NCBI GenBank assembly: GCA_035353335.1
Contig: DAOPZJ010000088.1
Coordinates: 1-6,779, forward strand
Origin: Oscillospiraceae bacterium
GTDB lineage: Bacteria; Bacillota; Clostridia; Oscillospirales; JAKOTC01
DNA: 6,779 nt
Direction of reading: 5' to 3'
Shown here: piece after piece, positions 1 through 5,909 of the stretch
Numbering within the stretch: the first letter of the stretch is position 1
How the letters are laid out: the number at the start of each line of letters is the position of its first letter
Notes under the pieces: generated by a model
Database searches by the model: none
The model's input: only the letters and a program-made list of their open reading frames with translations
What the model was told of the DNA's origin: nothing
Translations under genes and position numbers: made by a program

Positions 1-56
1 TGATCTTGACCTCGTTTACAGCTTACTACTCCTCGCTGTTCTAGTCAAGACCCTAT

Positions 57-94
57 AAAAAATCCGACCGCAAGGTGTTCCCTTACGATCGGAT
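57..94 (-). terminator. Intrinsic terminator of the lipoprotein array
   Basis: Read on the minus strand, positions 94-81 (ATCCGATCGTAAGG) pair along their whole length with 75-62 (CCTTGCGGTCGGAT). This makes a 14-bp stem with two G-U pairs, closed by a 5-nt GAACA loop and followed by six T residues (62-57). It lies about 19 nt past the stop codon of the last lipoprotein gene, where a transcript end is expected. The remaining bases, 1-56, hold only a 7-bp inverted repeat (4-10 with 44-50) and no supported gene. Confidence 0.9.
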
Positions 95-112
95 ATTATA
101 TAACAGCTAAAT

Positions 113-721
113 TTATTCTACACTCGTCGTATCAAAAAACGCCAGATAGGCGTTCACTGATTCCTCGTTCTCAGCACGAATACCGATATATGCTACTACA
201 TTCCCGGAAATTATGCGAAAACAAAACACTTCATAATAATCGTCCACGCCGTCCACCGTACTACTGCAGCAGGTATATGTTTGTCCGCAGATCACTTTTT
301 CAACAGCTTCTCCAAATATTTTGTCTCGCTTTTCCCCGTCATATGTTATTGTGTTGTTATTGGCTTTAAACAAATTTAAATATTGTTCGGTTGTGGTATC
401 TTTGCCTTGACTGATAAAATATTCAATTAACATCCTCGAAAAACTTTCCGTAGTTTCAAGCTTGATATAAACATCAAAATAGTCGACGGTGCTTTTTACA
501 TCCTTGAGATAATCATCACTATATCCGCGCCACTTGATAATTTCCTCATCGCTGTAAATGTAATATTCCTCGGGAACCGTAAATCTAATCCCCGCTTCCG
601 TATTGGTATAAGTCCGCCCGTCCCAAACGCCGCGTGCGGGAATTTCTGCTTTATTGGAACAGCCCAAAGCGCCGCCCATCAACAAAACGAAAACCAACAA
701 TCCGCAAATAAGCTTTTTCAT
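113..721 (-). CDS. Small lipoprotein, tandem paralogue 1 (last in array)
   Basis: This encodes a 202-residue predicted lipoprotein of unknown function. Residues 1-21 are a lipoprotein signal peptide: two lysines, a hydrophobic core, then the lipobox ALGC with Cys21 as the lipidated residue. The mature protein should be anchored on the outer face of the cytoplasmic membrane. The mature part starts with the family motif PARGVWDGRTYTN (28-40), then G-I-R-F-T-V-P, a layout reminiscent of Mog1/PsbP-like domains (inference). Cysteines at 145, 151, 152 and 167 match positions in the paralogues and could form disulfides outside the cell. The ATG at 721 is chosen because AGGAGG (734-729) sits 7 nt upstream and the signal peptide begins there. 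An in-frame extension to 811 would overlap the upstream gene and place 30 residues before the signal peptide. It lies 34 nt after the preceding paralogue and is probably co-transcribed with it. Confidence 0.9.
   Translation of the reverse strand: MKKLICGLLVFVLLMGGALGCSNKAEIPARGVWDGRTYTNTEAGIRFTVPEEYYIYSDEEIIKWRGYSDDYLKDVKSTVDYFDVYIKLETTESFSRMLIEYFISQGKDTTTEQYLNLFKANNNTITYDGEKRDKIFGEAVEKVICGQTYTCCSSTVDGVDDYYEVFCFRIISGNVVAYIGIRAENEESVNAYLAFFDTTSVE
592..668. repeat. 77-bp identical repeat, copy in paralogue 1
   Basis: These 77 bases are identical to 1244-1320 in the neighbouring paralogue, an offset of 652. The similarity runs on to the start codon: 592-721 against 1244-1373 differ at 5 of 130 positions. 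The block codes for the end of the signal peptide and the CSNKAEIPARGVWDGRTYTN region. Outside it the two genes have diverged strongly, so it looks like local gene conversion or strong selection on the 5' end. Confidence 0.95.
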
Positions 722-728
722 ATTTTCC

Positions 729-734
729 CCTCCT
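729..734 (-). promoter_or_regulatory. Ribosome binding site deciding the start at 721
   Basis: AGGAGG on the minus strand lies 7 nt before the ATG at 719-721. It supports the lipoprotein start immediately before the MKKLICG signal peptide over the longer in-frame extension. Confidence 0.85.
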
Positions 735-755
735 AAATGTTGCGATTCGCTATTT

Positions 756-1373
756 TCAATTAACATTTGCTGTATTAAAAAACGCCAGATAGGTATTGAC
801 CTTTTCCGCACTTTTACCTCGAATGTTGATTAAAGCAACTGCATTCCCCGTAGTGATTCGGTAACACATCAACTGGTAAAACTGGTCAATGCCTTCAAGT
901 GTAAAACTACAACAGATGTATGTCATACCGCATAAAGTTAATTCAAAATTGTCCCCATATATTATGTTTAGATCTGGTCTGTCATCGTTATAATACTTAA
1001 ATGTTTTATGATCAGATTTATATAAATTCAAATTCTGTTCAGCTGTGGTATTGTTCAACTGGTCGGTATAATATTGGATGTACATTCTCGAGTAGCTGCC
1101 CGATGTTTTATCTTCTATAAAAATATCAAAATAGTCCTGCTTGCTCTTTAAATCTTCAAAATAGTCATTTGAAAAACCATAGGTTTTAATGATTTTTTCA
1201 TCTGTACCGATTTCAAAACCCTCTGCAACCGTAAGACGAATTTCCGCTTCCGTATTGGTATAAGTCCGCCCGTCCCAAACGCCGCGTGCGGGAATTTCTG
1301 CTTTATTGGAACAGCCCAAAACGCAGCCCATCATTAAAACGAAAACCAACAATCCGCAAACAAGCTTTTTCAT
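756..1373 (-). CDS. Small lipoprotein, tandem paralogue 2
   Basis: This encodes a 205-residue predicted lipoprotein, paralogous to the gene downstream. Its signal peptide ends in the lipobox VLGC with Cys21, so it should be tethered to the outside of the cytoplasmic membrane. Residues 22-43 are identical to paralogue 1 and carry the PARGVWDGRTYTN motif. After that the proteins diverge, while keeping the frame NDYF-DLKS, a Y-F-D strand, the CG-x-TY-x-CC motif (148-155), a Cys-Tyr-Arg motif (170-172) and the C-terminal YLAFFNTANV. The ATG at 1373 is preferred because GGAGGG lies 7 nt upstream and the signal peptide starts there. A longer in-frame start at 1481 would run through the promoter and has no support. 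The function is unknown; the family resembles short secreted Mog1/PsbP-like domains by pattern only. Confidence 0.9.
   Translation of the reverse strand: MKKLVCGLLVFVLMMGCVLGCSNKAEIPARGVWDGRTYTNTEAEIRLTVAEGFEIGTDEKIIKTYGFSNDYFEDLKSKQDYFDIFIEDKTSGSYSRMYIQYYTDQLNNTTAEQNLNLYKSDHKTFKYYNDDRPDLNIIYGDNFELTLCGMTYICCSFTLEGIDQFYQLMCYRITTGNAVALINIRGKSAEKVNTYLAFFNTANVN
1244..1320. repeat. 77-bp identical repeat, copy in paralogue 2
   Basis: This is the partner of the block at 592-668. Identity stops abruptly on the 3' side of the gene at 1244. On the 5' side only 5 mismatches follow in the 53 bases from 1321 to the start codon at 1373. Confidence 0.95.
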
Positions 1374-1380
1374 GTCTATT

Positions 1381-1386
1381 CCCTCC
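1381..1386 (-). promoter_or_regulatory. Ribosome binding site deciding the start at 1373
   Basis: GGAGGG on the minus strand lies 7 nt before the ATG at 1371-1373, just ahead of the MKKLVCG signal peptide. This rules against the longer in-frame reading that begins at 1481. Confidence 0.8.
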
Positions 1387-1404
1387 GTAATCCGATTAAG
1401 GTAT

Positions 1405-1433
1405 ATATTACCTCGCCGTATTGTTTTTGTCAA
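1405..1433 (-). promoter_or_regulatory. Promoter for paralogues 2 and 1
   Basis: On the minus strand, TTGACA (1433-1428) is followed by a 17-nt spacer and TAATAT (1410-1405). The -35 is a perfect consensus and the -10 matches 4 of 6. The start site should fall near 1398, giving a leader of about 25 nt that ends in the strong ribosome binding site. The 146-nt gap between the pseudogene and paralogue 2 is much wider than the 34-37 nt gaps elsewhere in the array, which fits an internal promoter here. Confidence 0.75.
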
Positions 1434-1519
1434 GGACACTTGTATAGGAATCAAACTGCATAAAACCGCTCTCAATGACATTAAAATAAATTCAAAGAGC
1501 TTATATTCATTTCATCAAA

Positions 1520-2147
1520 TTACTTTGCAATCACACTCGCCGTATCAAAGAACCCCAGATACGCCATTACTTCCTCCTCGCCATTACCGGTAATTTCAAT
1601 GAAAACGGTTACTTTTTCCGGAGTAATTCGATAACAGAGCAATCGGTAAAAAGTGCCCAGGTTTTCCAGCGTAAAACCGCAGCATAGATATGTTTCACCG
1701 CATAACGTGAACTCAAAGTTATCGCCGTATATGATGTTAAACCACGTATCCATATTGTTATATAAATTGTATCTGGTATTTTGGGTCTTGTATTGCTTTA
1801 ATTTTTGCTTGGCGGTTAGATTGGCGGATGGATCAACCGAATACTCAATAATCATTTTCGAGTAACTGCCCGAAGCATTGTCTTCGATATAAATATCGTA
1901 ATAACCCTGTTTGTTTTGCAGATCCATAATAATCATCGTGTAAACCGAGCCATTTGATCAATTCCTCATCGGTATCGATGTGATACCTCTCCGGCACCGT
2001 CAGCCGAATGCCCGTTTCCGTGTTGGTATAAGCTTGCCCATCCCAAACACCTCGCGCCGGAACCTTGTTGTCGATCGACTGTGAACAGCCCATAACCCCG
2101 CCTACCAGCATAGCACAGATTAAAATTCCGCATACAAACTTTTTCAT
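1520..2147 (-). pseudogene. Frameshifted small lipoprotein, tandem paralogue 3
   Basis: This is the third member of the lipoprotein family, broken by a frameshift. The 5' part starts at the ATG at 2147, with AAAGGAGG 8 nt upstream. It encodes a signal peptide with lipobox VMGC (Cys21), then VPARGVWDGQAYTN and 74 in-frame residues ending ...HDDYY at 1926. Family homology continues one base on, in another frame, with DLQNKQGYYDIYIED from 1924 and runs to the TAA at 1520-1522. The continuation keeps the CGETYLCC and Cys-Tyr-Arg motifs and YLGFFDTASV. Aligned to paralogues 1 and 2 (DDYLKD, NDYFED), the simplest repair adds 2 nt before G1925, giving an NNG codon such as AAG or GAG, so a 2-nt deletion is likely. 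The repaired protein would have about 209 residues. As read, translation ends at 1845 with an unrelated 26-residue tail. I see no slippery heptamer for programmed frameshifting, but a sequencing error is possible. It lies 37 nt after paralogue 4. Confidence 0.85.
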
Positions 2148-2184
2148 GTGTCGTTCCTCCTTTAATAATAATTGTCTTCATAGA

Positions 2185-2844
2185 TTAATTTATCTCAGGC
2201 AACCAAAACACCCTTTCAAACCACCAGTATATTTCTTTGAAAGTACCGGCATTGACAGTTTCCGTACGAAAATACGTCAGCATTTCATCGGCTTTTTCCT
2301 TGTTTTCAGCTTCGATTTGTATGTAGACCCACCCTTTTTGCGGAATATATCTGAAACACCAAAGGCGATAACCGATTTTCTCACCCTCAAATGTAATGCC
2401 GAGACAGTGATAGGTCCGCCCGCAAATCACTTTTTCAAACTGATCCGAAGAAACCGCTATTCGGTCATTACCGAGTTGCTTTTGCGTAAAATTTGCCTCT
2501 GTAAGATTGATATATTGTTCGGCGGAGCAATTAAAATCGAGCACCATATAAACCGTATACAGTGTCGTATTTCCGCTCCCGATCTGCATGTCGAAATAAT
2601 TCGTCTCTTTCTTCACATGTTCATAAACATCGTCGGAGTAATGATACATTTTAATCATTTCTGCGTCGGTATATATGTGATATTCCTTCGGAACCGTCAA
2701 TGAAATGCCCGATTCTTCGTTGGTAAAAGTTCGATCTTCCCAAACCCCCCGCCCCGGGAGTTCATCGCGGGTTACCCGGCCGACAAACCAAATCACGCAC
2801 GCCACTACAGAGAAGAAGATCAGCCAAAAGCGAAATTCCTTCAT
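2185..2844 (-). CDS. Membrane-anchored member of the lipoprotein family, paralogue 4 (first in array)
   Basis: This 219-residue protein is the most divergent family member. It keeps the GRGVWEDRTFTN core (31-42), S-L-T-V-P-K-E-Y, the CGRTYHC motif (141-147) and Cys163-Phe-Arg. The second cysteine of the usual CC pair is Leu148. The N-terminus differs: residues 7-22 are one hydrophobic run with no clean lipobox end. VVAC (13-16) fits a lipobox loosely, but the hydrophobic stretch continues past it, so a signal-anchor transmembrane helix is more likely. It carries about 20 extra C-terminal residues rich in Trp and Phe (IYWWFERVFWLPEIN at the end), absent from the other copies. The ATG at 2844 is chosen because GGAGG (2858-2854) lies 9 nt upstream; a TTG six codons earlier, at 2862, lies upstream of that site. 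A near-consensus promoter precedes it. The function is unknown. Confidence 0.88.
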   Translation of the reverse strand: MKEFRFWLIFFSVVACVIWFVGRVTRDELPGRGVWEDRTFTNEESGISLTVPKEYHIYTDAEMIKMYHYSDDVYEHVKKETNYFDMQIGSGNTTLYTVYMVLDFNCSAEQYINLTEANFTQKQLGNDRIAVSSDQFEKVICGRTYHCLGITFEGEKIGYRLWCFRYIPQKGWVYIQIEAENKEKADEMLTYFRTETVNAGTFKEIYWWFERVFWLPEIN

Positions 2845-2853
2845 ACGTTTTAT

Positions 2854-2858
2854 CCTCC
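2854..2858 (-). promoter_or_regulatory. Ribosome binding site deciding the start at 2844
   Basis: GGAGG on the minus strand lies 9 nt before the ATG at 2842-2844. The alternative TTG at 2860-2862 lies upstream of this site, so the ATG is the better start. Confidence 0.75.
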
Positions 2859-2873
2859 GCAACCCTCTGTTAA

Positions 2874-2903
2874 ATTATACCATGTCTTTGTAATATTTGT
2901 CAA
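2874..2903 (-). promoter_or_regulatory. Strong promoter of the lipoprotein array
   Basis: On the minus strand, TTGACA (2903-2898), an 18-nt spacer and TATAAT (2879-2874) match both consensus boxes perfectly, with TGG directly before the -10 as an extended element. The start site should be near 2867, about 22 nt before the ATG at 2844. The promoter lies just after the purBA terminator, so the array is an independent transcription unit. Confidence 0.9.
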
Positions 2904-2918
2904 TACGAACGTTCAAAT

Positions 2919-2955
2919 AAAACAAAAAGCCCCTCTTTTTCAAGAGAGACCTTTT
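2919..2955 (-). terminator. Intrinsic terminator of the purB-purA operon
   Basis: On the minus strand, 2955-2942 (AAAAGGTCTCTCTT) pairs along 14 positions, three of them G-U, with 2937-2924 (AAGAGGGGCTTTTT) around a GAAA tetraloop. A T-rich tail, TTTTTGTTTT (2928-2919), overlaps the end of the stem and continues past it. It lies about 60 nt after the purA stop and just before the promoter of the lipoprotein array, so it separates the two units. Confidence 0.92.
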
Positions 2956-3016
2956 ATGATTTGTTTGATGGACACTGTTCCCGTAAACGGTCAACTGTTA
3001 ACTTTACAATTCAGAA

Positions 3017-4294
3017 CTATCTCAAAATAATATCATTTCTCGACGGGCCGTTGGAAATCATACCGATATGGATGCCGATATACTCCTCGGCGAATTCGAT
3101 ATATTTTTTACAGTTCTCGGGCAGGTCGCGGTAATCGCGGATACCGCGGATTTCGCACTTCCAGCCGGGCAATGTTTTATAAACCGGTTTGGCGTGTTTG
3201 AGCTTAACCGTGGTCGGGAACTTATCGGTAACTTTTCCGTCGATCTCATAACCGACGCATACTTTTAACTCATCGAGATAACCGAGCACATCGAGCACCG
3301 TAAAAGCGACTTTGGTCGCGCCCTGCAGCCGGCAGCCGTATTTCGAAGCGACCAGATCAAGCCAGCCGACCCGGCGGGGTCTTCCGGTGGTCGCGCCGTA
3401 TTCGCCGCCGTCGCCGCCTCTGCGCCGAAGTTCCTCCGCCTCGCCGCCGAACAGCTCGCTGACGAATTCGCCCGCGCCGACCGCGCTCGAATAGGCCTTG
3501 ACGACCGAAACAATCTCTTGAATCTCATAAGGCGGAACTCCCGCGCCGACCGTGCCGTATCCGGCCAAGGTATTTGACGAGGTGACCATCGGATAGATGC
3601 CGAAATCGGGGTCTTTTAAAGCGCCGAGCTGGCCTTCGAGCAGAATCGTCTTGCCCGCGGCGCGCGCGTCGCATAAGAATTCAAAGGTATCCGCCACAAA
3701 CGGGCGCAGCAGCTCGCGATATTCGATCAACTTTGCAAACATCACATCTTCATCAAGCGGTTCGTGATTGTACAGCCCGGTCAAAATAGCGTTTTTCTGG
3801 GTCAGAATGCCATGCAGCTTCTCGTGCAGCACGGTTTCGTCGTCGTAGAGTTCGCTGACCTGAATGCCGACCTTGGCGTATTTATCGGAATAGAACGGCG
3901 CGATGCCGCTCTTGGTGGAGCCGAACTGCTTCCCCGCAAGACGCGCTTCCTCGCACTCGTCAAACAGGATATGGTAAGGCATCAACACCTGCGTGCGGTC
4001 GGAAATCAGCAGCTTCGGCGCGGGTACGCCGCGTTCTTTTAAATCATTGAGTTCCTTCATCAATTTTCCGGGATCGAGCGCGACGCCGTTGCCGATGATG
4101 TTCGTGATATGGCCGTAAAACACACCGGAAGGCAGTTGGTGCAGCGCAAACTTGCCGTAGTTGTTGATGATCGTATGTCCGGCATTGCTTCCGCCCTGAT
4201 ATCGGATCACGACATCAGAATCGGCGGCCATCATGTCGGTGATTTTGCCTTTGCCCTCGTCTCCCCAGCAGGAACCAACAATCGCTTTAATCAT
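3017..4294 (-). CDS. purA: Adenylosuccinate synthetase
   Basis: PurA joins IMP and aspartate using GTP to give adenylosuccinate, the first committed step from IMP to AMP, in the cytosol. The 425 residues match the usual bacterial length. The N-terminal GDEGKGK loop (11-17) carries the catalytic Asp12, and NAGHT (37-41) holds the catalytic His40. GSTKSGIAP (125-133) corresponds to the GTTGRGIGP IMP-binding loop of E. coli, and VTSSNT (237-242) and the aspartate-binding loop GATTGRPRR (300-308) are clear. The guanine-recognition motif, TKLD in E. coli, reads TVLD here (332-335), so the lysine is missing while the Asp is kept. With KSGIAPFYSDKYAKVGIQV this looks like the clostridial PurA subgroup rather than a defect. 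The start is 12 nt after purB, with AAAGGG 6 nt upstream abutting the purB stop codon, suggesting translational coupling. A terminator follows. Confidence 0.98.
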   Translation of the reverse strand: MIKAIVGSCWGDEGKGKITDMMAADSDVVIRYQGGSNAGHTIINNYGKFALHQLPSGVFYGHITNIIGNGVALDPGKLMKELNDLKERGVPAPKLLISDRTQVLMPYHILFDECEEARLAGKQFGSTKSGIAPFYSDKYAKVGIQVSELYDDETVLHEKLHGILTQKNAILTGLYNHEPLDEDVMFAKLIEYRELLRPFVADTFEFLCDARAAGKTILLEGQLGALKDPDFGIYPMVTSSNTLAGYGTVGAGVPPYEIQEIVSVVKAYSSAVGAGEFVSELFGGEAEELRRRGGDGGEYGATTGRPRRVGWLDLVASKYGCRLQGATKVAFTVLDVLGYLDELKVCVGYEIDGKVTDKFPTTVKLKHAKPVYKTLPGWKCEIRGIRDYRDLPENCKKYIEFAEEYIGIHIGMISNGPSRNDIILR

Positions 4295-4306
4295 AACGTT
4301 CCCTTT

Positions 4307-5755
4307 CTAAAGCTGTATTTCGGCGTCCGCGATACGGACGTTTCGGTATTTTTCAAGCAGCGGTTTGATGACTTCGCTTAGGTATTCCGTCACCTGATGC
4401 GCGCTGCGGCCGGTGAATTTCTCGGGTCTGCACAACTTGGTGAGTTCTTCCGAGGTCAAACCAAACGCGGGATCGGCGGCAATCCGCTCCAAAAGATCGT
4501 TTTTCGCGCCGTCTTCCTTGACCGCTTTCGCGGCTGCCATCGAATGGACGCGGATGCGCTCGTGCAGTTCCTGGCGGTTTCCGCCGCGCTTGACGGCGTC
4601 CATCAAAATCGTCTCGGTCGCCATAAACGGCAGTTCGGCTGCAAGGTGCGCGGCGATGACTTTCGGATAAACGACAAGGCCGTTTCCGACGTTGCGCAGC
4701 AGTTCCAAAATGGCGTCCGCCGCCAAAAAGCACTCGGAAATCGCCAACCGGCGGTTGGCGGAGTCGTCGAGCGTGCGCTCAAACCATTGGGTCGAGGCGG
4801 TCAGAGCCGGATTCAGGGCGTTGACCTCGACAAACCGCGCGAGAGATGCCATGCGCTCGCTGCGCATCGGGTTGCGCTTATACGCCATCGCCGACGAGCC
4901 GATCTGGTTCTTTTCAAACGGCTCTTCGATTTCTTTCAGATGTTGTAAAAGCCGGATATCATTAGAAAACTTCGCGGCGGTCTGGGCGATGCCCGAGAGC
5001 ACGTTCAGCACGCGGCTGTCGGTCTTGCGCGAATAGGTCTGCCCGGACACCGGGACGCTTTTTTCAAAGCCCATCTTTGCGGCGATCATATCATCGAGAC
5101 GGCGGCATTTTTCATCATCGCCCTCAAACAGTTCCGAAAAGCTGGCCTGCGTGCCGGTCGTGCCCTTGTCGCCGAGCGGTAATAAAGTGGAAAGCACATA
5201 TTCCAAATCGGTCAAATCCATGACCAAGTCATTAATCCATAAAGTCGCGCGTTTTCCGGCGGTCGTCGGCTGCGCGGGCTGAAAATGCGTGAACGCCAAT
5301 GTCGGCAGATCTTTGTATTGTTCGGCAAATCCGGCCAAAATGCGGATCGCATCGACCAGTTTTGCGCGCAATAAAACGAGTGCGTCGCGCATGATGATGA
5401 TGTCGGTATTGTCTCCGACATAGCACGAGGTTGCCCCCAGATGAATGATCGGCGCGGCTTTCGGACACTGCTTTCCGTAAGCCCAGACGTGTGCCATCAC
5501 ATCGTGCCGAACCTCTTTTTCACGGGCCTCTGCGTCGGCATAGTTGACGTCTTTTTCGTGGGCTTTCAGCTCGTCGATCTGTTCTTTTGAAATCGGCAAA
5601 CCGAGCTCGGCCTCGGATTCCGCCAGCGCAATCCAAAGTTTACGCCAGGTCGTGAATTTTTTCTCGGCGGAAAAAAGATATTTCATCTCCTTCGAGGCAT
5701 ATCTGCCCTGCAAGGGAGATTCGTATGATTGATAATCCTGTTGCAATTTTTCCAT
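4307..5755 (-). CDS. purB: Adenylosuccinate lyase
   Basis: PurB is a fumarase/aspartase-superfamily lyase acting twice in purine synthesis: SAICAR to AICAR plus fumarate, and adenylosuccinate to AMP plus fumarate. It should work as a homotetramer with active sites built from three subunits. The 482 residues closely follow the eukaryotic ADSL type. They contain RHDVMAH (83-89, His84), GATSCYVGDNTD (107-118), THFQPAQ (156-162, general acid His157), KGTTGTQASF (197-206), the mobile signature loop GSSAMAYKRNP (286-296; Ser287, Lys293) and Glu300. All catalytic residues expected from human ADSL (His86, His159, Ser289, Lys295, Glu302) are present at a constant offset of two. The loop has Ala291 where the signature normally has Pro. 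The ATG at 5755 has AAAGGA 11 nt upstream, a slightly long spacing. It is the first gene of a purB-purA operon behind a promoter and structured leader. Confidence 0.98.
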   Translation of the reverse strand: MEKLQQDYQSYESPLQGRYASKEMKYLFSAEKKFTTWRKLWIALAESEAELGLPISKEQIDELKAHEKDVNYADAEAREKEVRHDVMAHVWAYGKQCPKAAPIIHLGATSCYVGDNTDIIIMRDALVLLRAKLVDAIRILAGFAEQYKDLPTLAFTHFQPAQPTTAGKRATLWINDLVMDLTDLEYVLSTLLPLGDKGTTGTQASFSELFEGDDEKCRRLDDMIAAKMGFEKSVPVSGQTYSRKTDSRVLNVLSGIAQTAAKFSNDIRLLQHLKEIEEPFEKNQIGSSAMAYKRNPMRSERMASLARFVEVNALNPALTASTQWFERTLDDSANRRLAISECFLAADAILELLRNVGNGLVVYPKVIAAHLAAELPFMATETILMDAVKRGGNRQELHERIRVHSMAAAKAVKEDGAKNDLLERIAADPAFGLTSEELTKLCRPEKFTGRSAHQVTEYLSEVIKPLLEKYRNVRIADAEIQL

Positions 5756-5814
5756 ACGCTTTTCCGTCCTTTCGAACTGGTTAAGGCACGCGTCGAGGCA
5801 AAATCCGCGAAGGG

Positions 5815-5861
5815 TTTGTTTTCATCTTTTCTGAATTTGATTGATACCCCATGAAAACAAA
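5815..5861 (-). promoter_or_regulatory. Second inverted repeat in the purB leader
   Basis: The arms 5861-5851 (TTTGTTTTCAT) and 5825-5815 (ATGAAAACAAA) are a perfect 11-bp inverted repeat with a 25-nt loop. It lies one base downstream of the first leader hairpin and about 60 nt before the purB start. A:U-rich arms make a weak RNA stem, so it may be an operator or an alternative-folding partner of the first hairpin. The role is inferred. Confidence 0.6.
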
Positions 5862-5862
5862 A

Positions 5863-5905
5863 TATGTGATAATTCGGGGAAAAATCATTCCCTTTTTATC
5901 ACATA
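5863..5905 (-). promoter_or_regulatory. Nested inverted repeat at the purB transcription start
   Basis: The outer arms TATGTGATAA (5905-5896) and TTATCACATA (5872-5863) pair perfectly over 10 bp. Nested inside, GGGAA (5892-5888) pairs with TTCCC (5881-5877) around a 6-nt loop, with an AAA/CGAA internal loop between the stems. The outer edge lies 5-6 nt past the -10 box, so the element starts at or next to the first transcribed base. It could be a repressor operator or a 5'-end RNA hairpin. A T-rich run (TTTTGTTTT, from 5862) follows, so an attenuator is also possible. I do not recognise a known riboswitch or the B. subtilis PurR box pair here. Confidence 0.7.
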
Positions 5906-5909
5906 CCTC

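Noticed and set aside
4..50. 7-bp inverted repeat TCTTGAC/GTCAAGA near the window edge.
   Set aside because: It is short with a 33-nt loop and no context, so it is likely chance.
2..58. Open plus-strand stretch from the window edge, ending with TAA at 56-58 and encoding a leucine-rich 18-residue tail, as if a convergent gene ended here.
   Set aside because: Eighteen codons without a stop are expected by chance. There is no motif, and the terminator at 57-94 has no good T-tract on the plus strand.
722..811. In-frame upstream extension of paralogue 1 to 811.
   Set aside because: It would put 30 residues before a perfect signal peptide, overlap the upstream gene, and ignore the AGGAGG 7 nt before 721.
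1374..1481. In-frame extension of paralogue 2 to 1481.
   Set aside because: It reads through a strong promoter and ribosome binding site and precedes the signal peptide.
1920..1936. Programmed ribosomal frameshifting in paralogue 3.
   Set aside because: I see no slippery heptamer or downstream structure, and the alignment fits a missing two bases better than a decoded slip.
1653..2703. Plus-strand open frames opposite the lipoprotein genes, including one of about 210 codons at 2065-2703.
   Set aside because: They are antisense to genes with clear family homology, have no ribosome binding site or recognisable domain, and run across two genes.
4397..4948. Plus-strand open frames inside purB and purA.
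   Set aside because: They are antisense shadows in GC-richer coding sequence with no recognisable motifs.
5756..5905. A purine or PRPP-type riboswitch in the purB leader.
   Set aside because: The conserved core sequences of these riboswitches were not seen; only simple inverted repeats are present.
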